NCBI RefSeq assembly: GCF_017305915.1
Contig: NZ_JAFKJN010000028.1
Span: 1-64,000 of the forward strand
Reading direction: 5' to 3'
Source of the DNA: Reyranella sp.
Lineage (GTDB): Bacteria > Pseudomonadota > Alphaproteobacteria > Reyranellales > Reyranellaceae
DNA length: 64,000 nt
Part shown: positions 15,201-22,879 of the stretch, in pieces
Numbering within the stretch: the stretch's first letter is position 1
Layout of the letters: the number at the start of each line of letters is the position of its first letter
The notes under the pieces: generated by a model
Seen by the model: only the letters and a program-made list of their open reading frames with translations
Databases searched by the model: none
What the model was told of the DNA's origin: nothing
Position numbers and translations under genes: made by a program

Positions 15201-16385
15201 ATGCAAGACCGCTATCTCCGCACCGGCATCTTCCTCGCGCCGTTCCATGCGCTGGGCGAGAATCCGACGCTGGCCATCGAGCGCGACATGGAGCTGGTCG
15301 AGCATCTCGACCGGCTGAACTACCACGAGGCCTGGATCGGCGAGCATCATTCCGGCGGCTTCGAGATCATCGCCTGCCCCGAGATGTTCCTGGCGGCCGC
15401 CGCCCAGCGCACGCGCAACATCCGGCTGGGCACCGGCGTGGTCTCGCTGCCCTATCACCATCCGTTCACCCTGGCGTCGCGCATGATGCAGCTCGACCAC
15501 ATGGCGCGCGGCCGCGCGATGTTCGGGGTCGGACCGGGCGCGCTGATCTACGACGCCGACAAGATCGGCCTCAAGGCCGCCGACCAGCGCCGCCGCATGA
15601 ACGAATCGCTCGACTGCATCGTCGAGCTGATGCGCGGCGAGACGATCAGCCGCCAGACCGACTGGTTCACCCTGAACGAGGCGCGGCTGCAACTGATGCC
15701 CTTCTCGCAGCCCGGCATGGAGATGGCGGTCGCCTGCTCGCGCTCGCCGGTCGGCGCAGTGGCGTCGGGCCGGCACGGCATCGGCATGCTGTCGATCGGC
15801 GGCACCTCGGACGAGGCGCTGCTCGGCCACGCCAAGAACTGGTCGATCCACGAGGAGGAGGCGAAGAAGGCCGGCAAGACGGCCGACCGCTCGAAGTGGC
15901 GCATCGTCACCTTCGCCCATGTCGCCGAGACACGCGAGAAGGCACGCGCCGACATGGCCTACGGCCTGGCCGACTTCTGCAAGTACTTCACCGACGTCGC
16001 CACCTTCCCGATCGTGCCGGCGGGCATCGCCGATCCGGTCGAGTTCCTGACCAGCAGCGGGCTCGCCTGCATCGGCACGCCGGACGACTGCATCCGGCAC
16101 TTCGAGCGGCTGTGGCTGGGCTCCGACGGCGGCTTCGGCGCCGTCCTGCTGCTCGCCAACAACTGGGCCGACTGGGAAGCGACCAAGCGCAGCTACGAGC
16201 TGATGGCGCGCTACGTCCATCCGCACTTCCAGCGCCAGTCGAACACGCTCAGGGTCGCGAGCTACGACAACGCCACCGCCAAGCACGGCACCGCCGGCGC
16301 CGAATCGGCAAAGGCCGTCGAGACCGAGATCGAGCGCTACGCGGCGGCGAAGGGCAAGGCGGCGGGCGGCGGCAAGGCGTGGTGA
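15201..16385 (+). CDS. Luciferase-like flavin-dependent monooxygenase (LLM class), LimB-like
   Basis: 394 residues, a bacterial-luciferase TIM barrel. Motifs seen are the start TGIFLAPFHALGENPTLA, then HEAWIGEHHSGG with the family His pair, RLGTGVVSLPYHHPFTLASR, and MFGVGPGALIYDA. The length and the opening resemble limonene monooxygenase and related alkane/terpene enzymes. These use reduced FMN from a partner reductase and O2 to oxygenate a substrate. The Ala/Lys/Gly-rich C-terminal tail is extra. I chose ATG at 15201 because CGGAGGA stands 6 bp before it. Same strand and close spacing to the SDR suggest one operon. Confidence 0.85.
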   Translation: MQDRYLRTGIFLAPFHALGENPTLAIERDMELVEHLDRLNYHEAWIGEHHSGGFEIIACPEMFLAAAAQRTRNIRLGTGVVSLPYHHPFTLASRMMQLDHMARGRAMFGVGPGALIYDADKIGLKAADQRRRMNESLDCIVELMRGETISRQTDWFTLNEARLQLMPFSQPGMEMAVACSRSPVGAVASGRHGIGMLSIGGTSDEALLGHAKNWSIHEEEAKKAGKTADRSKWRIVTFAHVAETREKARADMAYGLADFCKYFTDVATFPIVPAGIADPVEFLTSSGLACIGTPDDCIRHFERLWLGSDGGFGAVLLLANNWADWEATKRSYELMARYVHPHFQRQSNTLRVASYDNATAKHGTAGAESAKAVETEIERYAAAKGKAAGGGKAW

Positions 16386-16409
16386 CGGCGCCTCTGTCGT
16401 ACGGCCCCT

Positions 16410-16505
16410 CTGTCATCCTGAGCGAAGCGAAGGATCTCATCGCTGGGTCCGACAACGGAAGCCTAGAAAGGGCGATGAGGTCCTTCGCTGCGCTCAGGAC
16501 GACAG
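16410..16505. repeat. Palindromic intergenic repeat, family A copy 1
   Basis: Left arm starts CTGTCATCCTGAGCGAAGCG (16410-16443); the right arm (16472-16505) is its near-complete reverse complement, with 28 bases between. The same core appears at 27161-27266 and 29093-29181, always between or at the ends of genes. REP/BIME-like; may act as a weak transcription stop or mRNA stabiliser. Confidence 0.8.
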
Positions 16506-16571
16506 AGGATATTTGCGTTTGCAAATAATAAGGAACGGCGTATCCTCCCGGAAAAGGCCGGGAGGAACGCC

Positions 16572-17627
16572 ATGAAATTCGGCTACTTCACGCTGTCGGA
16601 TAACCGCTACCCGAACAATCCACGGTCGGCCGAGGACTTCATCAAGGACATCTTCGCCGAGGCGCTGTACGCCGAGAAGGTCGGGCTGAACTCGGCCTGG
16701 ATCGGCGAGCATCACTTCAATCTGCTGGGCGTCAACGCCTCGCCCGTGGCGATCCTGGCGCAGCTCGCCGGCGCGACCACGAAGCTCCGGCTGGCGCCGG
16801 CTGTTACCCTCTTGCCGGTGCATCATCCGCTGCATGTCGCCGAGGAATGGGCGACGCTCGACCTGCTGTCGGGTGGCCGGGTCGATTTCGCCGCCGGCCG
16901 CGGCTACGACCGCAAGGAGTACGAGCCCTTCCAGGCACCATTCGACGACTCGGCCGAGCTGTTCGCCGAGGGACTGGAGGTCGTGTGGCGCGCCTGGACC
17001 GAAACGGGCAAATGGAGCCACAAGGGCAAGTTCTACGAATTCAAGGATGTCGAGGTGCGGCCCAGGCCGGCGCAGAAACCGCTCAGGCCTTACGTCGCCT
17101 GCTTCTCGCGACCGTCGATGGAGCTCGCGGCGAAGAACGACTGGAACGTGATCTACGCGCCCTTCGCGGCGGCGATGGTCTACGGCTCGCTGGCCGACGC
17201 CGTGCGGGTCTATCGCGAGACCTGCGAGGCCCAGTTCAAGCGGCCGATGCGGCGGGCGATGTGCTCGTACTTCATTCACATCGCCTCGACGCCCGAAGAG
17301 GAGCAGTACGGCAAGGAAGCGCTGGTGCGCTATTTCCAGGACGCGCTGATCGCGGCCTTCCCGTCGTCGTCGGGCGAGAAGGTGCCACCGACCTACAAGT
17401 ACTTCGTCGACATCGTGAACATCCTGCGCGACATGCGGCCGGAGAAGCTAACCGACAAGTCGATCCTGTGCGGCAGCCCGCAGCACATCGTCGACACCTT
17501 GAAGACGGTCGAGGCGGCCGGCGTCGCCGAGGTGATCCTGTACTTCAACTACGGCCGCAAGCCGCACACCCAGGTCAAGGAACAGATGGAGCGCTTTATG
17601 AAGGAGATCGCGCCCCACTTCGCCTAG
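16572..17627 (+). CDS. Luciferase-like flavin-dependent monooxygenase (LLM class)
   Basis: 351 residues. The barrel opens MKFGYFTLSDNRYPNNPRSA, with LNSAWIGEHHFNLLGVNASP, KLRLAPAVTLLPVHHPLHVA and VDFAAGRGYDRKEYEPF, all typical LLM segments around the flavin site. It belongs to a different subgroup from the preceding monooxygenase: length and N-terminus differ and the sequence is clearly not a recent copy. It needs FMNH2 supplied in trans. ATG with GGGAGGA 6 bp upstream. The palindromic repeat before it probably separates it in transcription from the upstream gene. Confidence 0.85.
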   Translation: MKFGYFTLSDNRYPNNPRSAEDFIKDIFAEALYAEKVGLNSAWIGEHHFNLLGVNASPVAILAQLAGATTKLRLAPAVTLLPVHHPLHVAEEWATLDLLSGGRVDFAAGRGYDRKEYEPFQAPFDDSAELFAEGLEVVWRAWTETGKWSHKGKFYEFKDVEVRPRPAQKPLRPYVACFSRPSMELAAKNDWNVIYAPFAAAMVYGSLADAVRVYRETCEAQFKRPMRRAMCSYFIHIASTPEEEQYGKEALVRYFQDALIAAFPSSSGEKVPPTYKYFVDIVNILRDMRPEKLTDKSILCGSPQHIVDTLKTVEAAGVAEVILYFNYGRKPHTQVKEQMERFMKEIAPHFA

Positions 17628-17698
17628 GCGGCCTATCGCCTTCTCGAGCCAACGCTGGGGATGGTGTTGGACGCGCGCTCGTAGGTTGACCTGTGACG

Positions 17699-18520
17699 AT
17701 GCGTGCTTCGACGTTTGTGTGTGCGGTCATGGCCACTGCGACAATGCTGGCTACGACTTCGGTGGGTGCGCAATCGATCGGTGTGACGTCGATCTCGATC
17801 GGCGATCCCCTCGGCAAGCCGCCCACCGCGGCAGAGCGTGTCCTGAGGGTCGGCATCGACCTGCAGGCGGGCGAGCTGGTCACGACGGGCGCGGAGGATC
17901 GCTGCCACCTGCTGTTCCTCGACGGCACGGCGCTGACGGTCGGACCGCAGGCGAGGCTCACCCTCGACAAGTTCGTCTACGACAAGGATCGCAAGCTCGG
18001 TGCGCTCACCCTCAGCGCCACGCAGGGCATGTTCCGACTGGTCGGCGGCAAGATCAGCAAAACCGTGCCGATCACCGTGCACACACCCGCGAGCACGCTC
18101 ACCATCCGCGGCGGCATCATGATGTTCAAGGTGGCGCCGATCGAGACGATCGCGACCTTCCTGTTCGGCTACGAAATGACGATGAGCGGCGCCGGCCGGA
18201 CCCGGAGCGTGACTACGCCGGGCTGGCAGGTGAGCGCGCTCGCGGGGCAGCCGCCGGGGTTGCCGATCCTGCCGCCGCGCGGCGGCCTGGCGGGCGAGAT
18301 GCGTACGCTCGAGGCGCCGGGCGTGCGGCCCGGCGACAGCGCCGCCGATCGTGCCGCGCAGAAGTCGGGCTTCGCCGATCGCAACTCGGGCCTTGGCCCG
18401 GCCGCACGCGGGCCGATCCAGGGTGGGCCGCAGCCCCGTCACGGCGATGGCTCCGGCCCGCCGCGCGATCCGATGCTGCGGCCGCCGCTCCTGCAAGGCC
18501 CTGGCGATCCGCCGCGCTGA
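17699..18520 (+). CDS. Exported FecR-domain protein
   Basis: 273 residues: a signal peptide (hydrophobic about 4-25, ending SVGAQS), then a FecR-type beta domain (about 30-150). The pattern is LQAGELVTTGAEDRCHLLFLDG, LTVGPQARLTLDKFVYD, LTLSATQGMFRLVGGKI and IRGGIMMF. The C-terminal 100 residues are Pro/Gly/Arg-rich and probably unstructured. FecR domains occur in anti-sigma factors and, as free periplasmic proteins like this one, with unknown role. No sigma-factor gene is near. A GTG at 17693 is an alternative start; I prefer ATG at 17699. Confidence 0.78.
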   Translation: MRASTFVCAVMATATMLATTSVGAQSIGVTSISIGDPLGKPPTAAERVLRVGIDLQAGELVTTGAEDRCHLLFLDGTALTVGPQARLTLDKFVYDKDRKLGALTLSATQGMFRLVGGKISKTVPITVHTPASTLTIRGGIMMFKVAPIETIATFLFGYEMTMSGAGRTRSVTTPGWQVSALAGQPPGLPILPPRGGLAGEMRTLEAPGVRPGDSAADRAAQKSGFADRNSGLGPAARGPIQGGPQPRHGDGSGPPRDPMLRPPLLQGPGDPPR

Positions 18521-18618
18521 GCGGCCGGTTGCGGTTGCGGGCGGTTGTTGCGAAAAGAAGACGGTCCGCCCGCTCGAACCCGCCGGAACGAGGGCTCCCT
18601 GCAGCGAACGGAGTTTCC

Positions 18619-19242
18619 ATGCCCCGCCTGACGTCCACTGCCGACCTGCGCCGCATCATCGCCGAGCCGCGGCCCACGACCAAAACCAAGATCCTCGACA
18701 CGCTCGACGAGCAGTCGATCGACTTCCTCAAGCGCTGCCCGTTCGCGCTGGTCGGCACGACCGCCGAGGACGGCACCATCGAGGTCTCGCCCAAGGGCGA
18801 CGAGCCGGGCTTCATCCGCGTCGAGGATCCGAAGACGCTGTTGATCCCCGAGCGGATCGGCAACAACCTCGCCTTCGGCCTCTCCAACATCGTCGGCAAC
18901 GGCAAGATCGGCCTGATCGCCCTGGTGCCGGCGACCGGCGAGACGCTGCGCATCTCGGGCACCGCCGAGATCTTCGACGACGCCGACCTGCTGGCGTCGC
19001 TGTCGTCGCTCGGCAAGCCGGCGCTGCTCGCGACGCGCGTCCACATCAAGCACTGCTACTTCCACTGCGCCCGCTCGATCGTGCGCGCCAATCTCTGGAA
19101 GCCCGAGGCGTGGCCGGCACCGGGTCGCATCTCGTTCGGCAAGATCATCGCGCCGCGCATCGGCGCCGGCGAGGACGTCGCCGCGCAGATCGATGCCGGC
19201 GTGGCGGGTGCCTACAAGGAGCGCCTCTGGAGCAACACCTAG
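18619..19242 (+). CDS. Pyridoxamine 5'-phosphate oxidase-fold flavin/F420-type protein
   Basis: 207 residues with the split-barrel pattern of the PNPOx-like superfamily, of the subgroup named after MSMEG_1061. Segments are FALVGTTAEDGTIEVSPKGD near the start, then DPKTLLIPERIGNNLAFGLS, NGKIGLIALVPATGETLRIS and VHIKHCYFHCARSI. These proteins bind FMN or another flavin and probably reduce or detoxify a small molecule; the substrate is unknown. The opening AEPRPTTKTKILDTLDEQS is usual for the subgroup. ATG preceded by GGAG at 9 bp. Followed by two strong inverted repeats and a convergent gene. Confidence 0.8.
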   Translation: MPRLTSTADLRRIIAEPRPTTKTKILDTLDEQSIDFLKRCPFALVGTTAEDGTIEVSPKGDEPGFIRVEDPKTLLIPERIGNNLAFGLSNIVGNGKIGLIALVPATGETLRISGTAEIFDDADLLASLSSLGKPALLATRVHIKHCYFHCARSIVRANLWKPEAWPAPGRISFGKIIAPRIGAGEDVAAQIDAGVAGAYKERLWSNT

Positions 19243-19243
19243 A

Positions 19244-19283
19244 GCATATTCCGTTCGGCTGGAATCAGCCGAACGGAATATGC
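19244..19283. terminator. Perfect 17-bp inverted repeat, probable bidirectional transcription stop
   Basis: Arms GCATATTCCGTTCGGCT (19244-19260) and its exact reverse complement (19267-19283) with a 6-base loop, directly after the TAG of the flavin-protein gene and before a convergent gene. There is no T-run, so it may be a palindromic repeat that only helps termination. Confidence 0.6.
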
Positions 19284-19311
19284 CTGCTGCAACGACAACC
19301 CCCGTGCGCGC

Positions 19312-19357
19312 ATTTCCGGGCAGATGTAACCGCGAGCGGTTCCATCTGCCCGGAAAT
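19312..19357. repeat. 22-bp inverted repeat next to a convergent gene end
   Basis: Arms at 19312-19333 and 19336-19357, starting ATTTCCGGGCAGATG, pair over 22 bp with one mismatch and a two-base loop. It ends 4 bp before the stop of the convergent racemase-like gene. Together with the preceding repeat it fills the convergent intergenic space. Confidence 0.75.
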
Positions 19358-19361
19358 CGCT

Positions 19362-20033
19362 CTAGCGCGCTGACGACCTGGCGAAGATCGCGTCGACATG
19401 GATGTCGGCGCAGTCGACCAGCGGGAAGGGCGGCTCCTGGCCGACGAAGGCCAGGAACAGATCGGTGCCGCCCAGCATGATCGCCTCGGCGCCGCGCGCC
19501 ATGAGCTCGCGGCCGGCGGTGAAGAAGATCTGGCGCTGCGCGTCGGTCACCTTGCCGATATTCGCCATCGCCGAATAGCTGTCGCCGACCTGGCCGAAGC
19601 GCTCGCCCTCGGGGGCGATCAGCTCGGCCGACGACACGCCGCCATAGAGCCCGGTCTGCATCACCACGCGCGTGCCCATCACGCCGATCTTCTTGAGGCC
19701 CGATTTGTTGATGGACGCATCGACGGCATGGATGCCGTGGACCAGCGGCAGCGGCGAGATCGGCAACAGCGCGTCGATGCAGAAGTGGCCGCCCATCGAG
19801 GTCACGGCCGCCGCTTCGGCGCCGGCCTTCTTCATGCGCTCGATCAGGCCGGCGAAGATCGCGGCCTGCCGGGCGCGTTTGCCCTCGGCGAGGTTGCGGC
19901 CCATCTCGCCGACGTCGGCATGGGCGATGGTGCAGTCGAGCGGAATGCCGGCCGCGCGATGCCGGTCGATCAGGCCGCGATAGTAGAAGTCCGACGCGGC
20001 CGGGCCGATGCCGCCGATCAATCCGATATGCAT
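19362..20033 (-). CDS. Aspartate/glutamate racemase-family protein lacking both catalytic cysteines
   Basis: 223 residues. The fold signatures are clear: MHIGLIGGIGPAASDFYYRG at the start, GTRVVMQTGLYGG in the middle and a late LGGTDLFLAFVGQ. In active racemases one Cys lies in a CNT-x-H-like motif and the other in GCTE. Here these read VTSMGGHF and GGTD, so both are replaced. The enzyme can therefore not use the two-cysteine mechanism and may do another reaction or bind a ligand. ATG at 20033 lies 6 bp after the desaturase stop on the same strand, so the two are probably co-transcribed. Confidence 0.8.
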   Translation of the reverse strand: MHIGLIGGIGPAASDFYYRGLIDRHRAAGIPLDCTIAHADVGEMGRNLAEGKRARQAAIFAGLIERMKKAGAEAAAVTSMGGHFCIDALLPISPLPLVHGIHAVDASINKSGLKKIGVMGTRVVMQTGLYGGVSSAELIAPEGERFGQVGDSYSAMANIGKVTDAQRQIFFTAGRELMARGAEAIMLGGTDLFLAFVGQEPPFPLVDCADIHVDAIFARSSAR

Positions 20034-20039
20034 GTCGCT

Positions 20040-21068
20040 CTACCGTTCAATGTCCTTGAACGATACCAAGCGCCGGCACCTCTCGTCCCAGAGCACCAGG
20101 GGGACGCAGCGCAGGCTCTGCGCCAGGGTCAGCCGGCCGACGTCGCGCAGCTCGGGGTGATCGCGCAGCGCCAGCGGCAGCCGGTAGAAGGGGATGCGGC
20201 TGCCGAGATGGTGGATGTGGTGCATGCCGATGTTGGCGGTCAGCCAGCGCAGCACGCCCGGCAGGTCGTAGTGCGAGCTGCCGTGCAGCGCGGCGGCATC
20301 GTGCGACCAGTCGCCGTCGCGGTCCCAGCTCGTCCGCTCGAACTGGTGCTGGACGTAGAACAGCCAGACTCCGATCGAGGCCGCGAACAGCATGATCGGT
20401 AGATGGACGGCGAGGAACGCCTTGAGGCCGATCAGCCAGATCAGGCCGGAAGCGGCCAGGCCGATCGCGAGGTTGGTCGTCATGACGCTCGCCCACGGCC
20501 GCCAGCCGGCGCGCATCTGTCCCACGGGCAGGCGATGCTGCAGGAAGAAGAGATAGGCCGGGCCGATCCCGAACATGACCAGCGGATGACGGTACAGGCG
20601 ATAGCGCAGGCGGCCCCAGAACGAGCGCGCCCGGTACTCCTCGACGGTCAGGGTGTCGATGTCGCCGAAGCCCCGGCGGTCGAGATTGCCGGTGCTGGCG
20701 TGATGCAGGGCATGGGCGCGGCGCCACAGCCCGTAGGGCGTCAGCGTGACGACGCCGGCGATCCGTCCGACCCAGTCATTGGCCAGCCGATGGCCGAAGA
20801 AGGCGCCGTGGCCGCAATCGTGCTGGATCAGGAACAGCCGCACCAGGAATCCCGCGGCGGGGATCGCAAGCAGCAGCCCCAGCCATCCGTGACCCAGATG
20901 GACGGCCAGCCAGACCAGCGTCCACAGCCCGACCAGGGGCAGGACGGTGACGGCGATTTCCAGCAGGCTGCGTGCAGTGCTGGGATCGCGATAGGGCGCG
21001 AGGAGTCGCGGCCAGACTCGCGTATCGGGCCCGGGCACGGTGTGGCCCGCCTGTCGACGATCGCTCAA
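20040..21068 (-). CDS. Membrane fatty acid desaturase
   Basis: About 342 residues with the three histidine boxes of the di-iron membrane desaturases: HDCGHG, HALHH and, after four to six membrane segments, MHHIHH. LTPYGLWRRAHALHHASTGN and HDAAALHGSSHYDLP are typical of the omega-6/carotenoid-ketolase-like branch. It would introduce a double bond into acyl chains at the inner membrane. Starts are uncertain: no ATG precedes the first membrane segment. I used TTG at 21068, which has AGGGAAGG 9 bp upstream; TTG at 21128 would add 20 residues. It is followed by the racemase-like gene after 6 bp. Confidence 0.8.
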   Translation of the reverse strand: MSDRRQAGHTVPGPDTRVWPRLLAPYRDPSTARSLLEIAVTVLPLVGLWTLVWLAVHLGHGWLGLLLAIPAAGFLVRLFLIQHDCGHGAFFGHRLANDWVGRIAGVVTLTPYGLWRRAHALHHASTGNLDRRGFGDIDTLTVEEYRARSFWGRLRYRLYRHPLVMFGIGPAYLFFLQHRLPVGQMRAGWRPWASVMTTNLAIGLAASGLIWLIGLKAFLAVHLPIMLFAASIGVWLFYVQHQFERTSWDRDGDWSHDAAALHGSSHYDLPGVLRWLTANIGMHHIHHLGSRIPFYRLPLALRDHPELRDVGRLTLAQSLRCVPLVLWDERCRRLVSFKDIER

Positions 21069-21160
21069 ATGGATGAACCTTCCCTGTTTCCCGACCAGCG
21101 CCTTAGGGGCTGGGGGTGGCTCTGGCAACGCGCGAAATAGTCCCGTCAGCGGCGCGACCC

Positions 21161-21925
21161 TCAGCGGCGCGATGACGGGCTTCTGGTCCGCGTCCTGCCG
21201 GAAGCGGTCGCCTTGGGCCGGATGCGCATGGCGCGGCCGTCGGGCTGGTCGATGTCGAACGCACCGGTGCCGCGCACCAGGTCGCTCAGCTTGCGGAAAC
21301 CGTAGCTGCGCGGGTCGAAGTCGGAGGCGATGTTGGCGAGCCGGCGGCCGACGAGCCCCAGCCCGACCCAGCCGTCTTCGGTCTCCATCTGGGCGATCGC
21401 CTTGTTCAGGATGGCGACGGCCCCGCTGGCCGGCTGAATGGAAACGGCGGGCGCTTCTCCGGCACTCGATACCGCCGCCTCCGGCATCAGATTCTCGATG
21501 TAGATGAAGCGGCGGCAGGCCTGGCGGAAGCTTTCGGGAGTCTTGCGGGCGCCGAAGCCATAGACATCGGCGCCTTCCTCGCGCAGCCGCGAGGCGAGCC
21601 GCGTGAAGTCGCTGTCGGACGAGACCAGGCAGAAGCCGTCGAACCGGCCGCTGTGCAGCAGGTCCATGGCGTCGATCACCAGGGCGATGTCGGAGGCATT
21701 CTTGCCGGTCGTGTAGGCGAACTGCTGGTGGGGATCGATGGCATATTGCTGCAGGACGTCGGCCCAGCCCTTGGAGCGTGGGCTGGAGAAGTCACCGTAG
21801 ATGCGGCGCGAGCTGGCCTCGCCGAACTTGGCGATCTCCTCGAACAGGCCGGCCACGATGCGCGGCGAGGTGTTGTCGGCGTCGATCAGGACGGCGAAGC
21901 GGCGTGTGCGGTTCTCATCGGCCAT
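21161..21925 (-). CDS. NYN-domain (PIN-like RNase) protein with C-terminal LOTUS/OST-HTH domain
   Basis: 254 residues. The NYN domain (about 8-150) keeps the acidic metal-binding set: VLIDADNT, the Asp of SDIALVIDAMDL and LVSSDSDFTRLA. The C-terminal part (about 168-235: VAILNKAIAQMETEDGWVGL ... DFDPRSYGFRKLSDLVRGTG) is a LOTUS/OST-HTH RNA-binding domain. Such LabA/DUF88-like proteins are predicted RNases or RNA-binding regulators. The very end is Arg/Ser/Thr-rich. It sits between the PotB-like permease gene (21 bp upstream) and the desaturase; no functional link is evident. Confidence 0.85.
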   Translation of the reverse strand: MADENRTRRFAVLIDADNTSPRIVAGLFEEIAKFGEASSRRIYGDFSSPRSKGWADVLQQYAIDPHQQFAYTTGKNASDIALVIDAMDLLHSGRFDGFCLVSSDSDFTRLASRLREEGADVYGFGARKTPESFRQACRRFIYIENLMPEAAVSSAGEAPAVSIQPASGAVAILNKAIAQMETEDGWVGLGLVGRRLANIASDFDPRSYGFRKLSDLVRGTGAFDIDQPDGRAMRIRPKATASGRTRTRSPSSRR

Positions 21926-21946
21926 GGAAAGCCCCTCCAGCAGGTT

Positions 21947-22879
21947 CTAGCGGGCGGCGCGACGGTGCAGCAGGACGTTGGCCGCGAGCGTGAGGCTCAA
22001 GGTCACCGCCATCAGGATGAAGGCGATCGCCGCGCCGAACGGCCAGTTCGTCTTCTGGGTGAACTCGTTGTAGATCACCGGGGCCATCATCTTGAACAAG
22101 GGGCCGCCCAGCAGGAAGGGCGTGGCATAGGCATTCATCGCCAGGATGAAGGTCAGAATGGTGCCGGCCAGCACGCCGGGCAGGGCCAGCGGCCACAGCA
22201 CGCGGCGGAACATGGTGAGCGGCGGCGCGCCCAGGCTGAAGGCGGCCTCCTCGACGGCGCGGTCGATGCTCTCGATCACGCTCTGCAGCGACAGCACCAT
22301 GAAGGGCAGGTTGACCGCGATGATGCCGATGATCACCGCCTTCTCGGTGAACATGATCTCGATCGGCCGGTCGATCAGCCCGAGCGACATCATCGTCGTG
22401 TTGAAGAAGCCCTTGTTGCCGAACACCACCATCCAGCCGGCCGCGCGCACCGAGTTGCCGACGAACAGCGGCAGCACGATCGCGATGATCAGCAGGTGCT
22501 TGAAGCGACTCTGGGTACGCGCCACGACGTAGGCGAGCGGAAAGCCGACGATCAGGCAGGCGACGGTGACCGTCACGGCCACCCTGATCGTCGTGCCCAG
22601 CGCCGCGGTGTAGTAGGGATCGGTGAAGAAGGTGATGTAGTTCTGGATCGTCAGCGCCTCGACCATCGTCTTGGTGCGCGCGACGAACTCGTTGAGGCTG
22701 TAGCGGAACAGGATGGCGAGCGGCGCCAGCAGGCCCGCGGCGACGAAGATCGTCGCCGGAGCCAGCAGCGTGGTGGCCGTGAGAGCTTTGCTGCGGCCGA
22801 CTCCCTCCGCCCTTCGGGCACCTCCCCCGTCTGACGGGGGAGGTAGGGAGGGGGCGGGCCCGAGCGCGGTGTCGCTCAT
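21947..22879 (-). CDS. ABC transporter permease, PotB type
   Basis: 310 residues with six membrane segments and the EAA loop of binding-protein-dependent permeases (VEEAAFSLGAPPLTMFRRVL). It pairs with the PotC-type permease of the same operon to form the channel. Its ATG overlaps the stop of the binding-protein gene (ATGA). Residues about 7-29 (PAPSLPPPSDGGGARRAEGV) come from a palindromic repeat, CCTCCCCCGT-CTG-ACGGGGGAGG, inside the coding frame, so the native start is probably at the hydrophobic part after KALTATTLL. Substrate: see the binding protein. Confidence 0.85.
   Translation of the reverse strand: MSDTALGPAPSLPPPSDGGGARRAEGVGRSKALTATTLLAPATIFVAAGLLAPLAILFRYSLNEFVARTKTMVEALTIQNYITFFTDPYYTAALGTTIRVAVTVTVACLIVGFPLAYVVARTQSRFKHLLIIAIVLPLFVGNSVRAAGWMVVFGNKGFFNTTMMSLGLIDRPIEIMFTEKAVIIGIIAVNLPFMVLSLQSVIESIDRAVEEAAFSLGAPPLTMFRRVLWPLALPGVLAGTILTFILAMNAYATPFLLGGPLFKMMAPVIYNEFTQKTNWPFGAAIAFILMAVTLSLTLAANVLLHRRAAR
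22821..22843. repeat. GC-rich palindromic repeat inside the permease 5' coding end
   Basis: CCTCCCCCGT and ACGGGGGAGG form a 10-bp perfect stem with loop CTG. It lies within the first 25 codons of the PotB-type permease gene and is read as Pro/Ser/Gly-rich sequence. Related CTCCCC hairpins occur at 33315-33468 and 59120-59140. Confidence 0.7.
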
